NCBI RefSeq assembly: GCF_000196015.1
Contig: NC_007974.2
Location: forward strand, 1,550,001-1,614,000
Origin: Cupriavidus metallidurans CH34
GTDB lineage: Bacteria; Pseudomonadota; Gammaproteobacteria; Burkholderiales; Burkholderiaceae
Direction: 5' to 3'
Length of the DNA stretch: 64,000 bases
The notes under the pieces were generated by a model, which worked only from the letters and a program-made list of their open reading frames with translations, did not search any database and was not told where the DNA came from. A program made the translations under genes and the position numbers. The stretch's first letter is position 1; every line of letters starts with the position of its first letter. Shown here piece after piece: positions 33,834 through 42,548 of the stretch.

Positions 33834-34736
33834 TTGAAACGCTTGCTTGCTTTCCTCCTGGGTACGCTCAGTCTGACCTTGCTCGCCCTGAATACGATTT
33901 TCTGGTGCACACCGCTGTTCGTGCTCGCCGTGATCAAATTGCTGTTGCCGTTCGCCGGTGTGCGACGGCTGATCGACCCCATTCTCAACCGCATCGCGAC
34001 AAGCTGGATCAGCTGCAACGGCGTCTGGATCGGCCTGCTCCAGCGTGAGCCCTGGGCCGTGGAAGGTCTCGGTTCGTTGCGCCCGGACAGCTGGTATCTG
34101 GTTAACTGCAACCACCGCTCCTGGGTCGACATCTTCGTGCTTCAGCGCGTATTGAACCGGCGGATTCCACTGCTGAAGTTCTTCCTGAAGCAGCAGCTCA
34201 TCTACGTGCCGGTTATTGGCCTGGCCTGGTGGGCGCTGGATTTCCCGTTCATGCGGCGGCATTCGAAAGCCGCGCTGCGCAAGAATCCTGAATTGCGCAA
34301 CCAGGACCGCGAGACCACGCGACGCGCGTGCGCCAAGTTCGCCCGGATTCCGACCAGCGTGATGACCTTTGCGGAAGGCACGCGCTACACCCCGGTCAAG
34401 CATCGGGCGCAATCGTCCCCGTATCGCCATCTGCTCAAACCCAAGGCTGGCTCGCTCGCCATGGCGCTCAACGCGATGGGAGAACAGTTCCACGCGCTGC
34501 TGGATGTCAGCATTGCCTACCCGGATGGCACACCCACATTCTGGCAACTTGCCAGCGGTCAGGCTGGCAGGGTAATGGTGCATATCCGGGAACTGCCGAT
34601 CCCGCCGGACTTCTGCACCAGCGACTACAACAGCGATGCAACCTTCCGCGGTGAATTTCACCGCTGGCTGGGGCAGGTCTGGGAAGAAAAGGACGAGCAG
34701 ATTGCCACCATGCTCGCCCAGGCCGCTCGGCCCTAG
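33834..34736 (+). CDS. YihG/PlsC-like acyltransferase
   Basis: A roughly 300-residue membrane-associated acyltransferase. N-terminal hydrophobic segments precede the catalytic NHRSWVD motif (the HX4D type), then the FPFMRRHSK and FAEGTR blocks of the lysophosphatidate acyltransferase fold. Length and sequence fit the YihG branch of PlsC-like enzymes, which acylate lysophosphatidic acid. No ATG is available; TTG at 33834, with GGAG eight bases upstream, is the best start, and TTG at 33828 lies too close to that site. Hairpin repeats B and C flank the gene. Confidence 0.82.
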   Translation: MKRLLAFLLGTLSLTLLALNTIFWCTPLFVLAVIKLLLPFAGVRRLIDPILNRIATSWISCNGVWIGLLQREPWAVEGLGSLRPDSWYLVNCNHRSWVDIFVLQRVLNRRIPLLKFFLKQQLIYVPVIGLAWWALDFPFMRRHSKAALRKNPELRNQDRETTRRACAKFARIPTSVMTFAEGTRYTPVKHRAQSSPYRHLLKPKAGSLAMALNAMGEQFHALLDVSIAYPDGTPTFWQLASGQAGRVMVHIRELPIPPDFCTSDYNSDATFRGEFHRWLGQVWEEKDEQIATMLAQAARP

Positions 34737-34811
34737 AAGGCCGTTTCAAAAAGATTCTGGCGTCGTGCGGGGCCTTGCCAGAACCGCTTCGCTTCAATCT
34801 GAAACAGCTTT
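34735..34811. repeat. Dispersed hairpin repeat, copy C (inverted, centre deleted)
   Basis: The sequence matches the reverse complement of copy A at both ends: AAAAAGATTCTGGCGTCGT on the left and CCAGAACCGCTTCGCTTCA on the right. The central hairpin is lost, so it is only 77 bases. The outer arms (GGCCGTTTC and GAAACAGCTT) still pair imperfectly. It fills the gap between two convergent genes, touching the stop codons of both. Confidence 0.7.
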
Positions 34812-35214
34812 AATTGCTCACCACGCTCTCGGAGACCGGCAAGATCTCCGAAAGCGCGAGCTTGATGCTCTGCCAGGTCGCCGCCTCTTCGGCCTCGGTG
34901 CATTCTCCGTGCTGGCGCTTGGTTGCCCCGATCCTGTTCAGCACCAGGTGACGCGAGGCAACCACCCCGACACCCTCAAGACAAGCCTTCACGCAAGCAA
35001 GCTGACAGCCATCGATCGCCAGAATCGGACGCCCCGACTGCGCGATCCGCGTCAGCGCGGGCACGCGGCCTCCTACCCCACTGATACAGGACATCTCGGC
35101 TTGGCCGCTGCGATCCAGCCGGACGGCAAAGGCATTGGCCAGTTGGGCGACACTTGAACACCCTGAGCAGGCGTAGACCAAAGGGAGTCTGGAGCGATCG
35201 GACGTAGACATCAT
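34810..35214 (-). CDS. DGC-domain putative zinc-binding protein
   Basis: A 134-residue cytosolic protein of the DGC-domain family, recognised by CSGCSSVAQLAN, EMSCISGVGG and AIDGCQLACVKACL. The six cysteines in paired motifs probably bind metal. The family is uncharacterised but often lies near nitrogen-oxide genes; here its upstream neighbour is a DUF2249 protein with FNR- and NsrR-like control sites. The two genes are 78 bases apart on the same strand and probably share the promoter. Confidence 0.82.
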   Translation of the reverse strand: MMSTSDRSRLPLVYACSGCSSVAQLANAFAVRLDRSGQAEMSCISGVGGRVPALTRIAQSGRPILAIDGCQLACVKACLEGVGVVASRHLVLNRIGATKRQHGECTEAEEAATWQSIKLALSEILPVSESVVSN

Positions 35215-35292
35215 GAACTCGGCAGAACAAAGGAAAACAGGCGCCGGGTCGGGCGCCTGACATGGGGAGTGGGAACGGTTCGGCCGTCGTAA

Positions 35293-35580
35293 TCAGGCGC
35301 CGCCGCAACCGCCGCAGCACTGACCAACCTTGGCGGCCGATGCAACCTTCTTGATGGCCACGCGCCAAGTGGCGGGGCCTTGTTCCAGGTAGTCCCAGGC
35401 AAACTGGCCAGGACGCTCGATCTGGAATTGCATCTGAAGCGGACGCGGATCATGGTCATTGACCAATTCCAGCGCCTGGCCGACCTCAAGCCCGGTAAAC
35501 GTCGAGAAAATCAGCGGATGGCGGTCACGCGGCGGGATCGTGCGGAGGTCGAGTTGCGGGTTGGAAGTGGACTGAGACAT
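35293..35580 (-). CDS. DUF2249 protein with CCGGCGG tail
   Basis: A 95-residue protein whose main part is a DUF2249 domain (LDLRTIPPRDRHPLIFSTF, LVNDHDPRPLQ, WDYLEQGPATW). The family is linked to nitrogen-oxide metabolism and is sometimes part of hemerythrin-like NO-repair proteins, but its role is unproven. The final residues VGQCCGGCGGA form a small cysteine cluster that may bind iron or copper. The ATG at 35580 has AAAGGA upstream. Its promoter carries an NsrR-like and an FNR-type site. Confidence 0.88.
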   Translation of the reverse strand: MSQSTSNPQLDLRTIPPRDRHPLIFSTFTGLEVGQALELVNDHDPRPLQMQFQIERPGQFAWDYLEQGPATWRVAIKKVASAAKVGQCCGGCGGA

Positions 35581-35612
35581 GGAATTCCTTTCGGCTGGGT
35601 ATGGCATCCGTA

Positions 35613-35635
35613 AAGATGCATTTAAATTGCATCAA
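35613..35635 (-). promoter_or_regulatory. NsrR-like operator upstream of the DUF2249 gene
   Basis: The first half AAGATGCATTT matches the NsrR 11-1-11 consensus at 11 of 11 positions and the second half AATTGCATCAA at 8 of 11. The centre (35624) coincides with the transcription start predicted from the FNR-type site at 35662, so NO-sensitive repression over the start is expected. Confidence 0.65.
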
Positions 35636-35661
35636 TAGTAGTGAGCGCAATCCGAGGCCGC

Positions 35662-35675
35662 TTGATGCAGATCAG
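35662..35675 (-). promoter_or_regulatory. FNR-type box upstream of the DUF2249 gene
   Basis: TTGATGCAGATCAG matches TTGAT-N4-ATCAA at 9 of 10 positions. Its centre at 35668.5 predicts a leftward start near 35627 by class II spacing, 47 bases before the ATG. Confidence 0.65.
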
Positions 35676-35855
35676 ACCAGCACCCCGACGAGCCCATCAA
35701 AGCCGTTGACATGCCTGAACAGCCACAAAAACGATGCCGCACACCGACGCCCCTGTGCTGGCAAAATGATGACCACGCCAGTCGCACTCATCGGGGTGCG
35801 CATCCGGGCGCACATCTGCACGCACATCTGCAAGCACACGAGGAGCCAAACCGCG

Positions 35856-36182
35856 ATGAGCATGACCAGGAGCTTTGCCGCCACCGAACCGACCCGCGAC
35901 GAGATCGATGCCCTGCCGGGCGCCACGCTGCTGGAGTTCGGCGCCCCGTGGTGCGGCTACTGCATGCGCGCCCAGCCGTTGATCGAGGAAGCGTTCGGCG
36001 GCTACCCGGCCATCCATCACGTGAAGGTCGAGGATGGGAGCGGTCGGCCGCTGGGTCGCTCGTTCCGTGTCAAGCTCTGGCCGACCTTGGTTTTCCTTCG
36101 GGATGGCAGGGAAGTAGCGCGGCTGGTAAGGCCGGAAAGTGCCAAGGACATCGCCGCGGCGATGCGGCGCATCCTCCCGTAA
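35856..36182 (+). CDS. Thioredoxin-family protein
   Basis: A 108-residue thioredoxin fold with active site WCGYC and the cis-proline in LWPTLVFLRDG. It has no signal peptide from the ATG at 35856, which is preferred because GAGGAG lies ten bases upstream; a longer frame exists but lacks a ribosome site. It probably reduces disulfides in the cytosol. Upstream, the short direct repeat GCACATCTGCA occurs twice in tandem. Confidence 0.88.
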   Translation: MSMTRSFAATEPTRDEIDALPGATLLEFGAPWCGYCMRAQPLIEEAFGGYPAIHHVKVEDGSGRPLGRSFRVKLWPTLVFLRDGREVARLVRPESAKDIAAAMRRILP

Positions 36183-36234
36183 GGCAGCAGGACCCAGATA
36201 CACCCGCCGCTGAAGACTGGGGACTGAAACCTGC

Positions 36235-36708
36235 CTAGATCTCCAGCGGCATTGCACTCGTGCACTTGATCTCGTCAAGGCACACGCTCGACTTCACCCC
36301 GCTCACACCCGGGATGCGCATCAAGGTGTCGAGCAGGAAGTCAGACAAGGACTTCAGGTCCTTGGCCACCACCTTCAGCACATAGTCGATGTCTCCGGTG
36401 ACGGAGAAGCACTCCTGGATTTGCGCCAGTTCCGCCACCAGTCCCTTGAACTTGGACAGGTCGCGGATATGCCCGCGCTCCATCGTCACATGGATAAACG
36501 CCGTGACGCCGAAGCCAAGTGCCGAACTATCCAGCCGCGCCTCGTAGCGCTTGATGATGCCGCCCTCCTCCAGGCGGCGGTGACGCCGCAAAGTCTGCGC
36601 GGGCGACAGGCTGATGGCCTCCGCCAGTTCCAGATTCGACGCGCGGCCGTTTTCCTGCAGCACGCCCAGCAAGCGGCGATCCGTGCGATCAAGTTCCGGA
36701 TGTTGCAT
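36235..36708 (-). CDS. Lrp/AsnC-family regulator of hpd
   Basis: A 157-residue Lrp-type protein with an N-terminal HTH (NGRASNLELAEAISLSPAQTLRRHRRLE) and a C-terminal RAM ligand domain (ECFSVTGDIDYVLKVVAKD). It is divergent from hpd, the arrangement of HpdR-like regulators of tyrosine catabolism, so it likely senses an aromatic amino acid or its keto acid and controls hpd. Confidence 0.9.
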   Translation of the reverse strand: MQHPELDRTDRRLLGVLQENGRASNLELAEAISLSPAQTLRRHRRLEEGGIIKRYEARLDSSALGFGVTAFIHVTMERGHIRDLSKFKGLVAELAQIQECFSVTGDIDYVLKVVAKDLKSLSDFLLDTLMRIPGVSGVKSSVCLDEIKCTSAMPLEI

Positions 36709-36757
36709 TTTCGTTTCCCAAACTAGCCGTTTGACGAAATCTTATCTCATATCCGAG

Positions 36758-36784
36758 GGTTTTCCTGCGCCTCTAAGGAAATCC
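36758..36784. promoter_or_regulatory. Imperfect inverted repeat in the hpd promoter region
   Basis: GGTTTTCCT (36758-36766) and AGGAAATCC (36776-36784) are inverted repeats with one mismatch. They lie between the Lrp-type regulator and hpd and are a candidate operator; the TATAAA stretch near 36811 may be part of the promoter. Confidence 0.35.
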
Positions 36785-36911
36785 TATTTAGCTGGCCGGC
36801 ATATAAACTTTTCGCATGTCGAGCAGCGTGGGAAGCGCCTCCGGGTGCCCCCAATCCGTTTCCCCGCCGCAATATTATTTCCACCCCCGCATCCGCCCCC
36901 GAGCACTGACC

Positions 36912-37985
36912 ATGGCCGACCTCTTTGAAAACCCGATGAAGCTGATGGGCTTCGAGTTCGTTGAATTCGCCTCGCCCACGCCCAACGTCCTTGAACCGCT
37001 GTTCGAGAAAATGGGCTTCACCCTGGTGGCCCGTCACCGCTCGAAGGACGTCGTGCTGTACCGCCAGGGCGACATCAATTTCATCGTCAACAACGAGCCG
37101 CATAGCCCCGCCGCCTATTTCGCCGCCGAACACGGCCCGAGCGCCTGTGGCATGGCATTCCGCGTCAAGGATTCCCACCAGGCCTACAACCGCGCGCTGA
37201 TGCTGGGCGCCCAGCCGGTGGAAATCGCTACCGGCCCGATGGAACTGCGCCTGCCCGCGATCAAGGGCATCGGCGGCGCGCCGCTCTACCTGATCGACCG
37301 TTTCGAAGACGGCAAGTCGATCTATGACATCGACTTCGAATTCATCGAGGGCGTGGACCGCCACCCGAAGGGCCACGGCCTGAAGCTGATCGACCACCTG
37401 ACGCACAACGTCTACCGTGGCCGCATGGCGTACTGGGCGAGCTTCTACGAGCGCCTGTTCAACTTCCGCGAAATCCGTTACTTCGACATCCAGGGCGAAT
37501 ACACGGGCCTGACCTCGAAGGCGATGACCGCGCCGGACGGCAAGATCCGCATCCCGCTGAATGAAGAGTCGTCGAAGGGCGCCGGCCAGATCGAGGAATT
37601 CCTGATGGCGTTCAATGGCGAAGGCATCCAGCACATCGCCTTCTCCGTCGACAACCTGATCGAAGTCATCGACAGCCTGCAGATGGCCGGCGTCGAACTG
37701 ATGACGGCACCGAACGACTATTACTACCAGGCCCTGGACACTCGTCTGCCGGGCCATGGCCAGCCGGTGGACCAGCTCAAGGCCCGCGGCATCCTGCTGG
37801 ACGGCACGACAGAAGGCGGCAAGCCGCGCCTGCTGCTGCAGATCTTCTCGAAGACTGTGCTCGGCCCGGTGTTCTTCGAATACATCCAGCGCTCCGGCGA
37901 CGATGGCTTCGGCGAAGGCAACTTCAAGGCGCTCTTCGAATCGCTCGAACGCGACCAGATCGAACGCGGCACGCTGAAGGTCTGA
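36912..37985 (+). CDS. hpd: 4-hydroxyphenylpyruvate dioxygenase
   Basis: A 357-residue non-haem Fe(II) dioxygenase converting 4-hydroxyphenylpyruvate to homogentisate. The iron ligands are in HLTHNVYRG (about residue 160), [10 protein letters not shown] (about 240) and FFEYIQR (about 320). The product-region motif GRGILLDG-like [13 protein letters not shown] is present. It supplies the ring-opening precursor in tyrosine breakdown; the downstream aromatic permease and aminotransferase feed it. A GC-rich hairpin without a T tract follows at 37991-38008. Confidence 0.96.
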   Translation: MADLFENPMKLMGFEFVEFASPTPNVLEPLFEKMGFTLVARHRSKDVVLYRQGDINFIVNNEPHSPAAYFAAEHGPSACGMAFRVKDSHQAYNRALMLGAQPVEIATGPMELRLPAIKGIGGAPLYLIDRFEDGKSIYDIDFEFIEGVDRHPKGHGLKLIDHLTHNVYRGRMAYWASFYERLFNFREIRYFDIQGEYTGLTSKAMTAPDGKIRIPLNEESSKGAGQIEEFLMAFNGEGIQHIAFSVDNLIEVIDSLQMAGVELMTAPNDYYYQALDTRLPGHGQPVDQLKARGILLDGTTEGGKPRLLLQIFSKTVLGPVFFEYIQRSGDDGFGEGNFKALFESLERDQIERGTLKV

Positions 37986-38164
37986 TCTTCCGGGGGCTTT
38001 CGCCCCCGCCTCCCCGCTTGATACAGATTTGCGCCGGCATCCCCCCGGATGGCGGCGCGCACCCTGCGCCCGGCGTCACCCACGCCGGCGCGCTTTATTG
38101 ACAAGCGTCCGCCTCAAGAGAGACGCGCCCGACATTCCACAAGAATGGGTAGAGGAAACAACTC

Positions 38165-39553
38165 ATGCACGCTCCCGACAATCAAGGCACGCTCAAGCGT
38201 GGCCTGAAGAATCGTCACATCCAGCTCATCGCGCTGGGCGGCGCCATCGGCACCGGCCTGTTCCTGGGCATCGCCCAGACCATCAAGCTGGCCGGCCCCT
38301 CGGTGCTGCTGGGCTACGCGCTGGCCGGCGTGGTCGCCTTCTTCATCATGCGCCAGCTCGGCGAAATGGTCGTGGACGAGCCCGTCGCCGGCTCGTTCAG
38401 CTACTTCGCCAACAAGTACTGCGGACACTTCGCCGGCTTCATGTCCGGCTGGAACTACTGGGTGCTCTACATCCTCGTCAGCATGGCCGAGCTATCGGCC
38501 GTCGGCATCTACGTCCAGTACTGGTGGCCCGGCATTCCGACCTGGATTTCCGCGCTGGCCTTCTTCCTGATCATCAACGCGATCAACCTTGCCAGCGTGA
38601 AGTCGTTCGGCGAGATGGAATTCTGGTTCTCGATCATCAAGGTGGCGGCCATCGTCGGCATGATCGGTTTCGGCGGCTACCTGCTGGCCACCGGCACCGC
38701 GGGCCCCGACGCCAGCATCGCCAACCTGTGGCAACACGGCGGCTTCTTCCCGAACGGCTTCAGCGGCCTGGTGATGGCCATGGCTGTGATCATGTTCTCG
38801 TTTGGCGGCCTCGAACTCGTGGGCATCACCGCTGCGGAAGCAGACAGCCCCGAGAAGAGCATCCCGAAGGCGACCAACCAGGTCATCTACCGCATCCTGA
38901 TCTTCTACGTCGGCGCGCTGGCCGTGCTGCTGTCGCTGTATCCGTGGGAAAAGGTCGTGACCGGTGGCAGCCCGTTCGTGCTGATCTTCCACGCAATGAA
39001 CAGCAACGTGGTAGCCACCGTGCTCAATATCGTGGTGCTGACCGCCGCCCTGTCGGTCTACAACAGCGGCGTCTATTGCAACAGCCGCATGCTGCTGGGC
39101 CTGGCGCAGCAAGGCAACGCCCCGCGCTCGCTGATGCGCGTGAACCGCCGCGGCATTCCGCTGACCGCGCTGGCCGTCTCGGCCATCGCCACCGGCATCT
39201 GCGTGGTGATCAACTACTTCATGCCCGGCGAGGCCTTCGAACTGCTGATGGGCCTGGTGGTCTCGGCCCTGATCATCAACTGGGCGATGATCAGCATCAT
39301 CCACCTGATGTTCCGTCGCGCCAAGGCAGCCGCCGGCAAGACCACGCGCTTCCAGAGCCTGGGCTACCCGCTGACCAACTACGTGACGCTGGCCTTCCTG
39401 GCAGGCATCCTCGTGGTGATGTTCCTGACGCCTGGCCTGCGCATCTCGGTCTACCTGATTCCGGTATGGCTTGGCGTACTTGGCGTAAGCTATCGCCTCC
39501 GGCAGAAAAAGGCCGGTTCGGCCATGCCCGCCGCCAGCGCCCAGATCCAGTAA
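38165..39553 (+). CDS. aroP: Aromatic amino-acid permease (APC family)
   Basis: A 462-residue permease with about twelve helices. The APC signature GGAIGTGLFLGIAQTIKLAGP is at the start, followed by VDEPVAGSFSYFANKY, and the protein fits the AroP/ProY amino-acid transporter subfamily. Position between hpd and tyrB suggests phenylalanine/tyrosine uptake; substrate is otherwise not proven by sequence. AAGAATGGGTAGAGG upstream contains a weak ribosome site. Confidence 0.88.
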   Translation: MHAPDNQGTLKRGLKNRHIQLIALGGAIGTGLFLGIAQTIKLAGPSVLLGYALAGVVAFFIMRQLGEMVVDEPVAGSFSYFANKYCGHFAGFMSGWNYWVLYILVSMAELSAVGIYVQYWWPGIPTWISALAFFLIINAINLASVKSFGEMEFWFSIIKVAAIVGMIGFGGYLLATGTAGPDASIANLWQHGGFFPNGFSGLVMAMAVIMFSFGGLELVGITAAEADSPEKSIPKATNQVIYRILIFYVGALAVLLSLYPWEKVVTGGSPFVLIFHAMNSNVVATVLNIVVLTAALSVYNSGVYCNSRMLLGLAQQGNAPRSLMRVNRRGIPLTALAVSAIATGICVVINYFMPGEAFELLMGLVVSALIINWAMISIIHLMFRRAKAAAGKTTRFQSLGYPLTNYVTLAFLAGILVVMFLTPGLRISVYLIPVWLGVLGVSYRLRQKKAGSAMPAASAQIQ

Positions 39554-39610
39554 TTGCCGGTGCGGCCTCCGGGCCGCCGCCCTCCTGAACCAAACAGCCA
39601 GACGCATCCC

Positions 39611-40807
39611 ATGTTCGAACATATAGAAGCCTTTCCGGGTGACCCGATCCTCTCGCTCAACGAGGACTTCCAGCAGGACCCGCGTACCAACAAGGTCAAT
39701 CTGAGCATCGGCATCTACTTCGACGACGAAGGCCGCCTGCCGGTGATGAAGGCCGTGGCGGAAGCCGAGGCCGCGCTGCTGTCGGACATGGGTCCGCGCC
39801 CGTACCTGCCGATGTCCGGCATGGCCGCGTATCGTCAGGCCGTGCAGGCGCTGGTGTTCGGCGAGGATTGCGCCGCCCGCGCCGAAGGCCGCGTCGCCAC
39901 GCTGCAGACGCTGGGCGGCTCGGGCGCGCTGCGCGTCGGCGCCGATTTCCTGAAGCGCTACTTCCCGAAGGCGGAGATGTGGATCAGCGATCCGAGCTGG
40001 GAGAATCACCGCGTGGTCTTCGAGCGTGCCGGCTTCAAGGTCAACACTTACCCGTACTACGATCCGGCCACCGGCGGCCTGAAATTCGACGCGATGCTTG
40101 CCGCGATCGAAGCGATCCCGCAAGGCGACATCGTGCTGCTGCACGCGTGCTGCCACAACCCGACCGGCGTCGACCTGAACCAGGACCAGTGGCGCCAGGT
40201 GATCGGCGTGCTCAAGGCGCGCAAGCTGCTGCCGTTCGTCGACATGGCCTACCAGGGTTTCGGCTCGGGCCTGGACGATGACGCCTTCGCCGTGCGCGAA
40301 CTGGCCCGCCAGAATGTGCCCTGCCTGGTGGCCAATTCGTTCTCGAAGAACTTCTCGCTGTACGGCGAGCGTTGCGGCGGCCTTTCGGTGGTCTGCCAAA
40401 GCGCCGACGAAGCCAGCCGTGTGCTGGGCCAGCTTACCGGCGCCGTGCGCGCCAACTACAGCAACCCGCCGACCCACGGCGCGCGCGTGGTGGCCCGTGT
40501 GCTGACCACGCCGGCGCTGCGCGCGAACTGGGAGCAGGAACTGGCCGCGATGTGCCAGCGCATCACCCGTATGCGCCAGGCCATCCACGACCACCTGCGC
40601 GAGCATGTGAGCGGCGAAAAGCTCTCGCGCTACATCACCCAGCGCGGCATGTTCACGTACACCGGTCTGTCGGCCGATCAGGTCGACCGCCTGAAGAACG
40701 AGCACGGCGTGTACGTGCTGCGCTCGGGCCGCATGTGCGTGGCCGGTCTGAACGAGCGCAACGTGGGCGTCGTCGCCAACGCCATCGGGCAGGTGCTGAA
40801 GGCCTGA
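39611..40807 (+). CDS. tyrB: Aromatic amino-acid aminotransferase
   Basis: A 398-residue class I aminotransferase of the aspartate/aromatic group. The PLP lysine is in NSFSKNFSLYGERCG, and the substrate Arg is in LRSGRMCVAGLN. It converts tyrosine or phenylalanine to the keto acid, giving the substrate of hpd. It is 57 bases after aroP, so co-transcription is likely. A terminator follows at 40835. Confidence 0.93.
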   Translation: MFEHIEAFPGDPILSLNEDFQQDPRTNKVNLSIGIYFDDEGRLPVMKAVAEAEAALLSDMGPRPYLPMSGMAAYRQAVQALVFGEDCAARAEGRVATLQTLGGSGALRVGADFLKRYFPKAEMWISDPSWENHRVVFERAGFKVNTYPYYDPATGGLKFDAMLAAIEAIPQGDIVLLHACCHNPTGVDLNQDQWRQVIGVLKARKLLPFVDMAYQGFGSGLDDDAFAVRELARQNVPCLVANSFSKNFSLYGERCGGLSVVCQSADEASRVLGQLTGAVRANYSNPPTHGARVVARVLTTPALRANWEQELAAMCQRITRMRQAIHDHLREHVSGEKLSRYITQRGMFTYTGLSADQVDRLKNEHGVYVLRSGRMCVAGLNERNVGVVANAIGQVLKA

Positions 40808-40834
40808 AACGCCTGAAGCACGCCTTTGCAGTCA

Positions 40835-40866
40835 CAAGGCCACCCTCGGGTGGCCTTGTTCTTTTC
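40835..40866 (+). terminator. Terminator after tyrB
   Basis: CAAGGCCACC and GGTGGCCTTG form a 10-base stem around CTCG, followed by TTCTTTTC. It separates the tyrosine unit from the next permease. Confidence 0.75.
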
Positions 40867-40918
40867 CCGTCCGGCGTTTTTGTCTTATGATGCCGCCCAC
40901 CTCCATGGCCGGCAGCCT

Positions 40919-42451
40919 ATGTCCAATACCAATACAACACCAGCCGTCCCCGTTCCCGGCCTGCGCCGCGAACTGCGCGCGCGCCATCTGACCATGATCG
41001 CCATCGGCGGGTCGATTGGCACCGGACTCTTCGTCGCCTCAGGCGCCACGATCGCCCAGGCCGGCCCCGGCGGCGCGCTGGCCGCCTACATCCTGATCGG
41101 CGCGATGGTCTACTTCCTGATGACCAGCCTGGGCGAACTGGCCGCGTACATGCCCGTGTCCGGGTCCTTTGCCACCTATGGCGCGCTGTACGTCGACGAG
41201 GGCTTCGGTTTCGCGCTTGGCTGGAACTACTGGTACAACTGGGCCGTCACGATCGCCGTGGAGCTGGCCGCGGCGCAGCTCGTCATGCAGTACTGGTTCC
41301 CCGACACGCCAGGCGTGCTATGGAGCGCCCTGTTCCTTGGCCTCATGTTCGCGCTCAACGCGATCTCCGTGCGCGGTTTCGGCGAAGCGGAATACTGGTG
41401 CGCGCTGATCAAGGTCCTCACGGTGATCGCCTTCATCGTCATCGGTACCTTGATGATCTTCGGCATCATGCGCGGTGATTTCTCCCACGCAGGCGGACTG
41501 GCCAACCTCACCACCGGCGATGCGCCGTTCGTCGGCGGCCTGCCCGCCATGATCGGGGTGGCGATGATCGCGGGCTTCTCGTTCCAGGGCACCGAACTGA
41601 TCGGCGTGGCCGCCGGGGAATCCGACGAGCCGGCCAAGAACATCCCGCGCGCGGTGCGTCAGGTGTTCTGGCGCATCCTGCTGTTCTACGTGCTGGCGAT
41701 CCTGATCATCGGCATCCTGATTCCGTACACCGACCCCAGCCTGCTCAAGACCGACGTGGAAACCGTAGGCGTAAGCCCGTTCACGCTGGTGTTCCGCCAT
41801 GCGGGTCTTGCGTTTGCCGCGGGCGTGATGAACGCCGTGATCCTGACTGCCGTGCTCTCGGCCGGCAATTCCGGCATGTACGCGTCCACGCGGATGCTCT
41901 ACAACCTGGCCACCGAGGGCCGCGCGCCGCGTATCTTCGCGCAACTCACCCGCAACGGCGTGCCCCTGGTCGCGCTGCTGGCCACCACCGCCGTCGGCGG
42001 CCTGTGCTTCCTGACGTCGCTGTTCGAAAGCAAGTCGGTCTACCTGTGGCTGCTGAACCTGTCGGGCATGACCGGCTTCATTGCGTGGCTGGGCATCGCG
42101 GTGAGCCACTACCGGTTTCGCCGGGGCTTCATGGCGCAGAGCCTCGACCTGAACCGCCTGCCCTATCGCTCACCGTTCTTTCCTTACGGGCCGATCTTCG
42201 CGTTCGTGCTGTGCATGATCGTCACACTCGGCCAGAACTACCAGGCCTTCAGCGAAGGCAAGATCGACTGGGTGGCCGTGACGGCCACCTATGTGGGCAT
42301 TCCGATCTTCCTGCTGATCTGGCTCGGCTACCGGCTCGTGCGCAAGTCGCGCTTCGTGCCGTATGCCGAAATGAAATTCCCGGCCCTGCCTGAGATCGAA
42401 AAGGACGATTCACCCGTGACGCGGCCTCTGGCCCCGGCATCGGCCGAATAG
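40919..42451 (+). CDS. Amino-acid permease (APC family, LysP-like)
   Basis: A 510-residue permease with twelve helices and the signature GGSIGTGLFVASGATIAQAGP. The LysP-type features are the acidic ETVGVSPFTLVF segment, FSFQGTELIGVAAGE and a long C-terminal tail. It is likely a basic or neutral amino-acid importer. The ATG at 40919 is used; an upstream frame of about 30 residues overlaps the terminator and is not part of the protein. Confidence 0.87.
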   Translation: MSNTNTTPAVPVPGLRRELRARHLTMIAIGGSIGTGLFVASGATIAQAGPGGALAAYILIGAMVYFLMTSLGELAAYMPVSGSFATYGALYVDEGFGFALGWNYWYNWAVTIAVELAAAQLVMQYWFPDTPGVLWSALFLGLMFALNAISVRGFGEAEYWCALIKVLTVIAFIVIGTLMIFGIMRGDFSHAGGLANLTTGDAPFVGGLPAMIGVAMIAGFSFQGTELIGVAAGESDEPAKNIPRAVRQVFWRILLFYVLAILIIGILIPYTDPSLLKTDVETVGVSPFTLVFRHAGLAFAAGVMNAVILTAVLSAGNSGMYASTRMLYNLATEGRAPRIFAQLTRNGVPLVALLATTAVGGLCFLTSLFESKSVYLWLLNLSGMTGFIAWLGIAVSHYRFRRGFMAQSLDLNRLPYRSPFFPYGPIFAFVLCMIVTLGQNYQAFSEGKIDWVAVTATYVGIPIFLLIWLGYRLVRKSRFVPYAEMKFPALPEIEKDDSPVTRPLAPASAE

Positions 42452-42460
42452 CACGGCATA

Positions 42461-42490
42461 CCGAAGCGCCCGAGTGACCGGGCGCTTCGG
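42461..42490. terminator. Hairpin after the APC permease
   Basis: CCGAAGCGCCCG pairs perfectly with CGGGCGCTTCGG across a 6-base loop. There is no T tract, so termination may be Rho-dependent or the hairpin may only protect the 3' end. Confidence 0.5.
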
Positions 42491-42548
42491 CAACCTTCCG
42501 CCGAAGCGTTTACCATCCTCGTCTAGCCTTCAACGTTACGAGGATCTC

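Noticed and set aside
38492..40705. Very long leftward open frame (about 737 codons) opposite aroP and tyrB
   Set aside because: It is antisense to two well-matched genes, is rich in His, Arg, Gln and Asp as expected for the complement of high-GC coding DNA, and shows no domain or ribosome site.
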